Assembly: GCF_038024065.1 (NCBI RefSeq)
Contig: NZ_CP150667.1
Location: forward strand, 248,001-312,000
Direction of reading: 5' to 3'
Length of the DNA: 64,000 nt
Origin: Polaribacter sejongensis
GTDB taxonomy: Bacteria; Bacteroidota; Bacteroidia; Flavobacteriales; Flavobacteriaceae
Both the position numbers and the translations under genes were made by a program. The notes beneath the pieces were generated by a model that did no database searches, was not told the origin of the DNA, and saw only the letters and a program-made list of their open reading frames with translations. Below, one piece after another: positions 47,616-55,994 of the stretch. Position 1 is the first letter of the stretch. The number at the start of each line of letters is the position of its first letter.

Positions 47616-49100
47616 ATGAAAAAATATATATACATACCATTATTTATTCTTTTAGTAGCATTAAGTTCTTGTTCGGATTACTTAGAAAGAGAACCTAGCT
47701 TTTCTTTAAACGAAGAAAATGGTGTCACTAATTTTAGTAAAGCAGAAGCAGCTGTAGGTGGCGTTTATGAAACATTTATAGATAGTGATCAATGGTCAGG
47801 GCAATATTATACAGATTTAGCTTCACGTTCTGGTTTTATTAAATGGCGTTCTGCAGAATATAATATGGAATATGCAGAAGGAAATGAAACAACAACTAGT
47901 ATTCGCTACCGATGGAGTTACTTTTACAAAAGTCTTAATTCTGCAAATTTTGCTATAGAAGGAATTTCAAACTTATCTGACGCTCAGGTACCAAGTGAAG
48001 AAGAACGAAATTCTCTATTAGGTCAAGCAAGATGTTTAAGAGCATGGATAAATATTAATTTATTATGGAATTACGGACATTGGTGGTCTGATGATTATGA
48101 TAACCCTAATGGATTATTATATAGAGATGAAGTTGTTAATCTAGGAAATATAGAAAAAGCAAGAATAAGTGTTGGAGAAAGCTATGATAAAATCTTTGAA
48201 GATTTAGATTATGCAATTGCTAATTTAGGGTCATTTAAAAGTAGTAGATATGTATCAAAAGAATTTTCAAAAGTTTTAAAAGCAAAAATTTTACTTTACA
48301 GAGGAGGCATGAATGATAATGTATCAGATTTACAAGAATCACTTGGTTTAGTAAATGAAGTACTTAATACAAGTGTGTCAGGTTTTTCTATGCAAGACGA
48401 TTTAGCCAAAGTATATAAAGATTCTTGGGACTCTGAAGAAAATTTATTTTCAAGATATTTAGAAGAGGGCAACAGAACCTATAAAAGTTATTATTACTCA
48501 GCGAATATTGCTCAAAGATATGCTGACAAGCTGCCACGTGACGAAGATCAAATAACGGCTAAATTGAATTTTGGAAGTGATTGGTTTAAGGCAGACCCGC
48601 GATGGGATATTGTAACAGGTGACGTGCACTCACCAGCTTCATGGGATACCAATAGGTATTATACTTGGACTAAGGTTGTTAGGTTAGCACAATATGATGG
48701 AGTCTTAGAAGGAGACGAAAAATACAATACTTATTACTTTAGATATCCAGAGTTATATATAATGAAATCTGAATTATTGGCTAGAACAGGAGCATCTATA
48801 GCAGAAGCTATTGCACCAATTAACCTAATGCGTTCTAAGCGTACAAACCCTGTTTTACCTAGCTTAACAGTTAATTCTCAACAAGAATTAATGGATACAA
48901 TTTTTAAAGAGTATTTTCTTGAAACCTTCTTAGAAAATGGAAGTGAATATTATGCTTCATTACGTTTTAAAACAGCAGGAGAACCTTGGATTGTAGCTAT
49001 AAAAAATGGAAAAATTCTTGATAAAAACAAGTTATGTTACCCTATTCCAGAAGAAGAAATGGAATTTAATAAACTTATGACTCAAAATATAGATTTATAG
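47616..49100 (+). CDS. SusD-like surface binding lipoprotein
   Basis: This 494-residue RagB/SusD-family lipoprotein has lipobox LSSC (Cys19). Family signatures are LLGQARCLRAWININLLWNYG and the C-terminal FKEYFLETFLENGSEYYASLRF region with CYPIPEEEMEFN near the end. It forms the capture lid for the STN-SusC encoded just before. It is about 100 residues shorter than the SusD-like protein of the uronate PUL and shares only family-level similarity with it, which fits a different substrate. Confidence 0.94.
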   Translation: MKKYIYIPLFILLVALSSCSDYLEREPSFSLNEENGVTNFSKAEAAVGGVYETFIDSDQWSGQYYTDLASRSGFIKWRSAEYNMEYAEGNETTTSIRYRWSYFYKSLNSANFAIEGISNLSDAQVPSEEERNSLLGQARCLRAWININLLWNYGHWWSDDYDNPNGLLYRDEVVNLGNIEKARISVGESYDKIFEDLDYAIANLGSFKSSRYVSKEFSKVLKAKILLYRGGMNDNVSDLQESLGLVNEVLNTSVSGFSMQDDLAKVYKDSWDSEENLFSRYLEEGNRTYKSYYYSANIAQRYADKLPRDEDQITAKLNFGSDWFKADPRWDIVTGDVHSPASWDTNRYYTWTKVVRLAQYDGVLEGDEKYNTYYFRYPELYIMKSELLARTGASIAEAIAPINLMRSKRTNPVLPSLTVNSQQELMDTIFKEYFLETFLENGSEYYASLRFKTAGEPWIVAIKNGKILDKNKLCYPIPEEEMEFNKLMTQNIDL

Positions 49101-49120
49101 TAATTTAAAATAAAAATCAC

Positions 49121-50167
49121 ATGAAATTTATCAACAAATATATTTGTATCACAGCTGCAGTTTTTGGGTTATTCACTTTACACTCTTGTGATGACGAACT
49201 AGAACTTAAAATACCATATCCAAACGATATTACCTTTAATGAATTAGAATTAGGAAGGTTTACCTATAAAATTTCCGATTCTCCATTTACATCTGGAGAT
49301 TCTAAATCTGGAATTGTTACTGTTAATGTAAGTAATACAGGAGGTAGCACTTATAGCGGATTTGCATTATCTAATAAAAGTCAAAGATCTTACCCTTGGA
49401 ATTTAAGTCCAGATTTTGCTCCAGCTGGAGGTCTTACAGTTGCAGAAACTCAACAGTCTATAGATTCTACTGCTTTTAGTGTAAGTACAGTAACACCAAA
49501 TAGAACTGAAAATTATTTAGTAGGTCATGCTGCCGGAGATGATGCTTTTTTTACACTTAATGAGCCTGCAATTGTTAGTCATGTATTAGTAGCTAATACA
49601 AGTTATAATTATTTAATGGCAAGTTATGGTTCTGTATATTCTGGTACTTTTGATAGCGATTCACAAGCTTATCTTATAGATGGAACTGCAGTAAGAAACA
49701 TAAAAAACCCAAACCCATCATCAACTAGATACGGTAGGTTTTTACTACCTTCTCCTAGCGGAGTAAATGCGGTTAGATTATCTGGTCATGAAATACTAGA
49801 GAAGCGTAAAGCAGGAGAAGCAGCAAAAACAACTGCTTTAAACAACGGTAGTACAGATGAAGAAGCAGAAGAAGCATACGAAACAGCTTATACAGATTTA
49901 AGCGTAGGATATATTAAATTAAATATTGAAGGTTCTCTAAACGGAAGTACTACAGGTAATGTTGAATTTTACTTAGCAACTAGAGCAAATGTAGATTTAA
50001 TAAACCCAACATATAATTTTGTTTTAGAAGATTGGACTAAAGTAGATTTAAGTTCTTTAGGAGAGGTAGATAAAGTTTTATTTAAAATTTCATCTTCTTA
50101 TGTAGATGATTTTGGTAATATGATTTATTCACCTACTTTTTGTTTAGATGGCATACGTCTGAAATAA
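49121..50167 (+). CDS. DUF4465-family lipoprotein
   Basis: This 348-residue lipoprotein (lipobox LHSC, Cys23) sits in the SusE-like position. The body fits the DUF4465 family: GFALSNKSQR near the start, and the C-terminal WTKVDLSSLGEVDKVLFKIS with SPTFCLDGIRL. An extra Ala/Glu-rich stretch (residues about 226-256, EKRKAGEAAKTTALNNGSTD then EEAEEAYETAY) looks like an inserted surface helix. The function is unproven. It is probably an accessory surface binder for the same substrate as the SusCD pair, placed 20 bp after susD. Confidence 0.85.
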   Translation: MKFINKYICITAAVFGLFTLHSCDDELELKIPYPNDITFNELELGRFTYKISDSPFTSGDSKSGIVTVNVSNTGGSTYSGFALSNKSQRSYPWNLSPDFAPAGGLTVAETQQSIDSTAFSVSTVTPNRTENYLVGHAAGDDAFFTLNEPAIVSHVLVANTSYNYLMASYGSVYSGTFDSDSQAYLIDGTAVRNIKNPNPSSTRYGRFLLPSPSGVNAVRLSGHEILEKRKAGEAAKTTALNNGSTDEEAEEAYETAYTDLSVGYIKLNIEGSLNGSTTGNVEFYLATRANVDLINPTYNFVLEDWTKVDLSSLGEVDKVLFKISSSYVDDFGNMIYSPTFCLDGIRLK

Positions 50168-50202
50168 CAAAATAAGAATAAAAATTTTTAATTTTTAAAA
50201 TG

Positions 50203-50232
50203 CTTTTGATAATTACATTGCAATATCAAAAG
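50203..50232 (+). promoter_or_regulatory. Hairpin between the DUF4465 gene and the TlpA-like gene
   Basis: A perfect 9-bp stem (arms 50203-50211 and 50224-50232) with a 12-nt loop lies 35 bp after the DUF4465 stop, without a T-tract. It may stabilise the susCD transcript or reduce read-through, like the hairpin at 18412. Confidence 0.4.
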
Positions 50233-50405
50233 ATACTTCAAGAGAGTTAAAAGTAATGCTATTTATAAAAACATAATGGGAGGTTAATTTATTTAGCCTC
50301 CATTAAAACTACCTACTAAAAAATAACTCAGTCTAAGCATAGGTAACAGACCTATTATTCTGTTATTAATCATCAATAAATGCTTGCTTATAACAATATT
50401 AAACA

Positions 50406-51779
50406 ATGAAAAAAATATTATTAGTTTTATTAGTTTCCACACTTTTGTCGTCTTGTAATAGTACTCCCAAAAAAGATTACATATTATTTTCAGGGAAAAT
50501 ACTAAACACAAAATCGCGTGAATTTCGTTTAACAAAAATAGGAGAAGGTTCTGAAAATAAAAAAATTACTTTAGAAGAGGATGGTACATTTTTAGACACT
50601 ATAACTTCTGGAACCGGTTTTTATTTTCTTCATAACCCAAGGCAAAGAGTAGATTTATATTTACCTAATGGAGGTGATTTTAACCTTACAATTGATGCTG
50701 AAAATTTTAGAAGTTCGGGTAAATTAACAGGTAAAGATTCAGAAGCTTCAAATTTTATGCTTACAAAAAATGAACGATATTATTCTTTAATAGGAAATAC
50801 CACAGAATATTTTTTATTATCAGAAACTGATTTTAAAATTAAATCTAAAAAGGTGGAAGAAAGCTTGTCTAAATACTTAGATAGTTTTCCGAATACTACA
50901 AAAGATTTTCTTGAATTTAGACGTAAAGAATTAAAGTATAATCGCCTTTATAAATTAATTAATTACGAGAATTCTCATCGAGTATATTCAAAAAATAATA
51001 ATTTTAATGTATCACCAGGTTTTTATGATGAATTAGAAGAGTTTGATTTTTTGAATGAAGAAGATTACAAGATGTCTTATCCGTATAAAAAATTAGTAAA
51101 ATGGTATTATCAAAAAGAAATTGACGCATTAATAGCACAAGAAAACATTGATAAAAGTTTAGCGAAACTTAAAGTTTATAATAAGGTGCCAAATGAATTT
51201 ATAAAAAATAATTTGATAAGCACTGCTGCATTTTTTGGTATAAGCGAAACTAAGGAGATCGAGGAATATTATGAATATTACTTATCAATAGCTAACTCTA
51301 AAACCGAAAAGGTTACAAAAAAGTATAATAACCTTATAAAAATAGCTAAAGGAAAACCTTCTCCTGAATTTACAGATTATATAAACCATGCAGGCGGAAA
51401 AACATCTTTAAGTGATTTAGAAGGGAAATATGTATATATAGATGTTTGGGCAACATGGTGTGCACCTTGTTTGGCTGAAGTACCATTTTTAAAAGAAATT
51501 GAAGAAGACTATAAGAATAAAAAGATTCATTTTGTTAGTCTTTCTATTGATACTGAAAAACATTTTGAGAAATGGAAAAAAATGGTCACAAATAAAAAGA
51601 TGGGAGGAATTCAATTAATTGCAGATAAGAATTGGAGTAGTGAATTTGTTTCAGAATATCAAATAAATGGAATCCCTAGATTTATTTTACTAGACCCAAA
51701 AGGTAATATTGTTGATGCACATGCGCCAAGACCATCAGATTCCAAGCTAATAGATTTATTTAATGAGCTTAATTTATAG
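50406..51779 (+). CDS. TlpA-like thiol-disulfide oxidoreductase lipoprotein with DUF4369-type N-domain
   Basis: This 457-residue lipoprotein (lipobox LSSC, Cys17) has a beta-rich N-terminal DUF4369-like domain (about 25-120), a helical linker, and a C-terminal thioredoxin domain (about 318-457). The active site is Cys352 and Cys355 in VWATWCAPCLAEVPF, and the cis-proline follows in NGIPRFILLD. It should act in the periplasm as a reductant or oxidant of protein or peptide thiols, and DsbD from 38503 could recycle it. Placement between a SusCD system and an M16 peptidase suggests it handles disulfides in imported peptides. That role is inference. Confidence 0.9.
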   Translation: MKKILLVLLVSTLLSSCNSTPKKDYILFSGKILNTKSREFRLTKIGEGSENKKITLEEDGTFLDTITSGTGFYFLHNPRQRVDLYLPNGGDFNLTIDAENFRSSGKLTGKDSEASNFMLTKNERYYSLIGNTTEYFLLSETDFKIKSKKVEESLSKYLDSFPNTTKDFLEFRRKELKYNRLYKLINYENSHRVYSKNNNFNVSPGFYDELEEFDFLNEEDYKMSYPYKKLVKWYYQKEIDALIAQENIDKSLAKLKVYNKVPNEFIKNNLISTAAFFGISETKEIEEYYEYYLSIANSKTEKVTKKYNNLIKIAKGKPSPEFTDYINHAGGKTSLSDLEGKYVYIDVWATWCAPCLAEVPFLKEIEEDYKNKKIHFVSLSIDTEKHFEKWKKMVTNKKMGGIQLIADKNWSSEFVSEYQINGIPRFILLDPKGNIVDAHAPRPSDSKLIDLFNELNL

Positions 51780-51874
51780 TTTTTATCTTAAGTTTTCTTT
51801 ATATCTTTTCGTTGTATTTTTCTTTTAGAATAAATTATTTGAATTAATTACTGATAAACTTCGAAAAGTTATAT

Positions 51875-51906
51875 AAAGGGTTATTTGTAAATAATAACCC
51901 TTTTTT
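51875..51906 (+). terminator. Rho-independent terminator after the TlpA-like gene
   Basis: An 11-bp stem (arms 51875-51885 and 51893-51903, core GGGTTATT) with a 7-nt loop runs into a T-tract. The core matches the hairpin before dsbD at 38439. It suggests that the M16 gene downstream is transcribed separately. Confidence 0.82.
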
Positions 51907-52004
51907 ATTTTTTAAAATTAGTCCTAAATACAATTCTTTCCTTTTCATTTTAGGTTCTTATCATTTTCTACAAAATCAATATCTTTAACACAATAAATAA
52001 AAGT

Positions 52005-54806
52005 ATGAAACACTTAATTTTATTACTATTACTTCCATTGAGCTTTTTTGTTAACGCTCAATCTCTTGATTTAAACCAACCATTGCCAATAGATAAAAGC
52101 ATTAAAAAAGGCGTATTAACAAATGGATTAACCTATTATATTAAAAGTACCAACGTTGTAAAAGGTGCAGCTAGTTATTACATTATTCAAAATGTAGGTT
52201 CTGTTTTAGAAAATGATGACCAACAAGGGTTAGCACACTTTTTAGAGCACATGGCATTTAATGGAACACAAACTTTTCCTGGTAAGAGTATGTTAAATAC
52301 ATTACAAAAACATGGTGCTGTATTTGGTAAAGACATAAATGCTTACACCTCATTTGATGAAACGGTTTACAACATAAATAATATTCCTACCAAAGATAGT
52401 TTGGTAGATACTTGTTTAACAATATTAAATGATTGGTCTAACTACTTATTACTAACAGACGAAGAAATAGATGCAGAGCGTGCCGTTATAAAAGAAGAAT
52501 GGAGAACAAGACAAAGCGGACAAATGCGTTTATTTGAGATATCGTTACCTATAAAATTTAATCATTCTAAATATGCAGATAGATTACCTATAGGTGAAAT
52601 GTCTATTGTAGAAAATTTTGATTATAAAACACTTCGCAATTTTTATCATGATTGGTACAGAACCGATCTGCAGGCTATTGCGGTTATAGGAGATGTAAAT
52701 ATAGAAACCATTGAGCAAAAAATTATAAAAAAATTCTCAAAAATCCCTGCTATTAAAAATCCAAGAGAACGGTTTACCGTTAATGTTCCTAATAATGATA
52801 AGATGATGTATAGTTTGGGGATGGATCCAGAAGTTTCTACGGCAAATATTAGTTACGGAATCCGTCATCAAAAACCTTTAGAAACAGGGACTATTGGCCA
52901 TTTAAAACGTTCCTTACAAGAATCCATGGTAACTAGTATGTTAAATGCTAGAATTTCTGAGCAAGCCCAAAAACCAGAAGCCTCATTTTTAGGAGCTGGT
53001 ATGTCTTATGGAAGCATGTCTAGAACATCAAATTTTTTAAGTATTAGACTTGCCCCCAAACCAAATCTACAAAAAGAAGCATTCTCTGAAGTTTTAACAG
53101 AAATAGAACGTGCTGTAAAGTTTGGATTTGTGCAATCTGAAATTAATAGAAAAATTATGCAGCTAAAAACTGCATATAAAAATCAGGTAGCAAAAAAAGA
53201 AAGTGTCAGTCACAAAAGAATTATAGGTTCAATAAAAAGTAATTATTTAGAAAACAGCACAATTTCAGATATAGAAAAACAATTTGTAATTGTAAAACAA
53301 ATATTTAGTACAATCACTAAAGAAGATCTGCATAAGACCATTAAACGCTTATATGCCAAAAACAACAGGTTTATAAATGTTACAGGAGTTGCAGAACAAT
53401 ATAATTTAACAGAAGCAGACGCAATTAAAATTATCAATTTAGCAGAGAACGACAGCACAATTGAACCTTATAAAGAATCAATGCAGGGTAAAACCTTAGT
53501 ATCAGACATTCGTATTAAATCAGGTAAAATAATTAAGACTTTAACTAATAACGAGTTAAAATCGACTACCTTTTTATTAAATAACAATATTAAAGTCCAT
53601 TATAAGTTTGTTAACAAGGAAAAAGACAAAGTAGCCTTAAATGGATTGAGTTATGGAGGTAAATCTCTATTAAACGATATAGATTTACCTTCTGCAAATT
53701 TACTAGGTAACTTAATTCAAATGTCTGGCTTAGGAGACTTTAATACTACGGATTTAAGAAAAGTACTGGCAGGAAAAACGGCCAATGTAAGAATTCGATT
53801 AAATGAAATTAGCGAATCTATTTCAGGAGGATCTAACTCACAAGATGTAGAAACGATGCTTCAAATGGTTCATTTGTATTTTGTGAAACCTCGATTTGAC
53901 CCATCTGCTTTCAAAGTTTTAAAAAGTAATTTAGATAGCTACATTACTAGTCGAACTAATAGTATTAGTGAGAAAATGAATGATAGTTTAAAAATAGTTC
54001 TTTACGGAAAAAACAATCCGAAAATTAGGCTTTTTAACCAAGAATACGTGTCTGATATTAAATTTGATAAAATTAAATCTATCTATGAATCACGGTTTCA
54101 TGATGCATCAGATTTTGAATTCTTTATAGTTGGTGATGTTAAAGCAGATCAATTAAAACCCCTTTTAGAAAAATACATAGCAAGTATACCTACCTATAAT
54201 ACTAAAGAAGTCTTTATTGATAATGGGGCAGAGTGGGTGTCTGATAAAATTACTGAAGATGTATATTTAGCTATGGAAGACCCAAAATCAACTGTAAATA
54301 TATTGTATAAAAAAGAAATACCTTACACTGTAGAAAATGCAATTTATGCAAATGTTTTGGGAGACATTCTACAATTACGAATTACAGAAACCGTAAGAGA
54401 GACTGAAGGTGGTGCTTATAGTCCTAGAGCAAATGCACATCTTATAAGAGAACCGAAATCGGAATTAAATGTATCATTTAAGTTTGATTGTAATCCTGAA
54501 TTAGCAGATAAGTTAGTCGGTATTGTAAATACTGAATTACAAAAAATAGCAGATGGAAATATAAAGGAAGAAGACCTTAATAAAACAAGATCTAATTTAT
54601 TAAAAGAACGAACACAATCCATCGATAAGAACGCGTATGACATGAGATTATTAACCTCTTTTTTTAGGTATGATTTAAATATAAATGATCCTAAAAACTT
54701 TGAAAATATTGTTAATAAAGTGTCTATTAAAAATATACAGGACATGGCAAGTCAAGTTCTTAATGAAGGAGAATCATATAGAGTCGTTTTTAAACCAAAC
54801 AAATAA
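52005..54806 (+). CDS. M16-family zinc peptidase, secreted
   Basis: This 933-residue two-lobed M16 peptidase of the PqqL or insulinase type has a signal peptide (MKHLILLLLLPLSFFVNA). The inverted zinc motif is HFLEH (His78, Glu81, His82) with the distal acid in the AERAVIKEEWRTR helix. The C-terminal half repeats the fold without the motif and has the usual RxTxxGGAYSPR-type segment (ETEGGAYSPRANAH). These enzymes cut peptides inside a closed chamber, mostly in the periplasm. It is the end of the ECF/SusCD/TlpA series and the best clue that the system processes peptides. The uxuA relic begins only a few bases after its stop. Confidence 0.93.
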   Translation: MKHLILLLLLPLSFFVNAQSLDLNQPLPIDKSIKKGVLTNGLTYYIKSTNVVKGAASYYIIQNVGSVLENDDQQGLAHFLEHMAFNGTQTFPGKSMLNTLQKHGAVFGKDINAYTSFDETVYNINNIPTKDSLVDTCLTILNDWSNYLLLTDEEIDAERAVIKEEWRTRQSGQMRLFEISLPIKFNHSKYADRLPIGEMSIVENFDYKTLRNFYHDWYRTDLQAIAVIGDVNIETIEQKIIKKFSKIPAIKNPRERFTVNVPNNDKMMYSLGMDPEVSTANISYGIRHQKPLETGTIGHLKRSLQESMVTSMLNARISEQAQKPEASFLGAGMSYGSMSRTSNFLSIRLAPKPNLQKEAFSEVLTEIERAVKFGFVQSEINRKIMQLKTAYKNQVAKKESVSHKRIIGSIKSNYLENSTISDIEKQFVIVKQIFSTITKEDLHKTIKRLYAKNNRFINVTGVAEQYNLTEADAIKIINLAENDSTIEPYKESMQGKTLVSDIRIKSGKIIKTLTNNELKSTTFLLNNNIKVHYKFVNKEKDKVALNGLSYGGKSLLNDIDLPSANLLGNLIQMSGLGDFNTTDLRKVLAGKTANVRIRLNEISESISGGSNSQDVETMLQMVHLYFVKPRFDPSAFKVLKSNLDSYITSRTNSISEKMNDSLKIVLYGKNNPKIRLFNQEYVSDIKFDKIKSIYESRFHDASDFEFFIVGDVKADQLKPLLEKYIASIPTYNTKEVFIDNGAEWVSDKITEDVYLAMEDPKSTVNILYKKEIPYTVENAIYANVLGDILQLRITETVRETEGGAYSPRANAHLIREPKSELNVSFKFDCNPELADKLVGIVNTELQKIADGNIKEEDLNKTRSNLLKERTQSIDKNAYDMRLLTSFFRYDLNINDPKNFENIVNKVSIKNIQDMASQVLNEGESYRVVFKPNK

Positions 54807-54812
54807 GATTAG

Positions 54813-55429
54813 AAATATTATTGCGTGTTTACTAGGGCAGAAGAAGGGTATTCTTTAAAGAAATTTAATGTAATTGGGGCTAGCTATAAGAATGTTGGCC
54901 TTAAAGGAATGAAAAATAGTTTATTCTCGTTTTTATCAGAAATCATTCCTGCGGCAAAACAAAGAGGCGTTTTAAAGTGTATTCATCTAGATGTATCCTC
55001 CTTTTCCTATGTATAGGTTTGCCTAGAATGGTATCTTCAGAACAAGGTATTGTTGATTTATATAAGGCTGTTCCTTCACATAATAATGGATTGATATTTT
55101 GTACAAGATTTTTTTGTGTAAGAGCAGATATTGCTTTAGCAGGAATAGTAGAGCGTTTAGGTTCTAAAATTTATTTACGTGCAACAAAAAGAGATGCAGA
55201 AGGTAATTTTCATGAAGTAGATCATTTACATGGTGATGTAGATATTTTTGCGGTAATGAAAGCGGTGGTTTTAGAGTGAAAAAAAAGTGTTGAAGTAGGA
55301 ATAAAAGAGATAAGAATGCCATTTAGATCAGATCACAGACATAAAACGTTAGACGATTTAAAGAAGAAAAGAAATCCTGGTTATTCAGGTATCGAATGTT
55401 TATGAGGTTTGGCTGAATTACGTAAATAG
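54813..55429 (+). pseudogene. uxuA: Decayed 3' part of mannonate dehydratase gene
   Basis: The reading matches the C-terminal half of UxuA. One frame gives EIIPAAKQRG then CIHLDVSSFSYV. After a 2-bp TA expansion at about 55012-55015 the match continues in another frame with GLPRMVSSEQG, VRADIALAGIVERLG, RATKRDAEGNFHEVDHL then HGDVDIFAVMKAVVLE. It goes on through a TGA (55277) as MPFRSDHRHKTLDDLKKKRN and ends after another TGA (55403). The N-terminal half is absent and about three codons are lost before RATKR. UxuA would convert D-mannonate to KDG. The gene is dead by frameshift and two stops. Confidence 0.85.
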
Positions 55430-55448
55430 AATTAGGAATTAGCCGATC

Positions 55449-55769
55449 GTCATCTTTTTATTAATCAATTTAGTATTATAAATTATTGGAACTTTTATGG
55501 ATATGGCTCTGGCAGTTCTAATTTTTACAACTACTTTAGAGATGTATCCAGTACCTTTTGGAACCGTATTAGTACTGAATCTTTGTATAGGCTTATGTAC
55601 GCTTCATGCGTTAACAATTCTGATTTTAGAAATTGGTATTACTAAATTTTCAGTGTCACAAGTTATAAAACCGTTGCTGCCTTTTTTATTTATTATGGTG
55701 ATTGTTTTACTATTAATAATATATATTCCAGAAATATCAATGTTTTTACCAAGGTTGTTTAACTTGTGA
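55449..55769 (+). pseudogene. dctM: Decayed 3' end of TRAP transporter large permease gene
   Basis: The translation reads VIFLLINLVL, a TAA stop at 55479-55481, then IIGTFMDMALAVLIFTT, YPVPFGTVLVLNLCIGLCT, and the C-terminal LPFLFIMVIVLLLIIYIPEI. These match the last helices of DctM-type TRAP permeases. Most of the gene is missing and the PP motif after GLCT is altered to LH. It follows the uxuA relic directly, so both come from a lost uronate uptake and catabolism operon. Confidence 0.75.
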
Positions 55770-55795
55770 AAAATAAATTAATTCATAATAATTAA

Positions 55796-55829
55796 GCTCA
55801 ACCTATTTTTCTTTAGGTTGAGTTTTTTA
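55796..55829 (+). terminator. Terminator left after the dctM relic
   Basis: The stem CTCAACCTA/TAGGTTGAG (55797-55805 and 55814-55822) with an 8-nt loop is followed by TTTTTT. It is intact although the genes before it are decayed. Confidence 0.8.
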
Positions 55830-55904
55830 TTTAATAGTAATGTTAGTGCTTGAGTTATGCAATTAGTTCATATACCCCCCCTAAAAAATACATCTACCTT
55901 ACTT

Positions 55905-55912
55905 TAAATTTG
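55905..55912 (+). promoter_or_regulatory. TAAATTTG -7 element upstream of the MFS gene
   Basis: An exact TAnnTTTG match lies 82 bp before the MFS start. There is no TTG at the -33 position, as would fit a promoter needing an activator such as the HTCS at 60636. Confidence 0.35.
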
Positions 55913-55994
55913 GACATAAATATTTTCTTTACAGTCTAGAAATAACATAAAAAATGAATGTCTCTTTTTTTTAATCAACCTAGAAAATTAATGC

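Noticed and set aside
54977..55279. Open frame of 100 codons that could be called a small hypothetical gene
   Set aside because: Its translation is the middle of UxuA out of frame with the preceding part, and the match continues past its stop codon. It is a piece of the pseudogene.
55497..55769. Open frame of 90 codons that looks like a small membrane protein
   Set aside because: It matches the C-terminal helices of TRAP large permeases, and the match extends upstream through an in-frame TAA.
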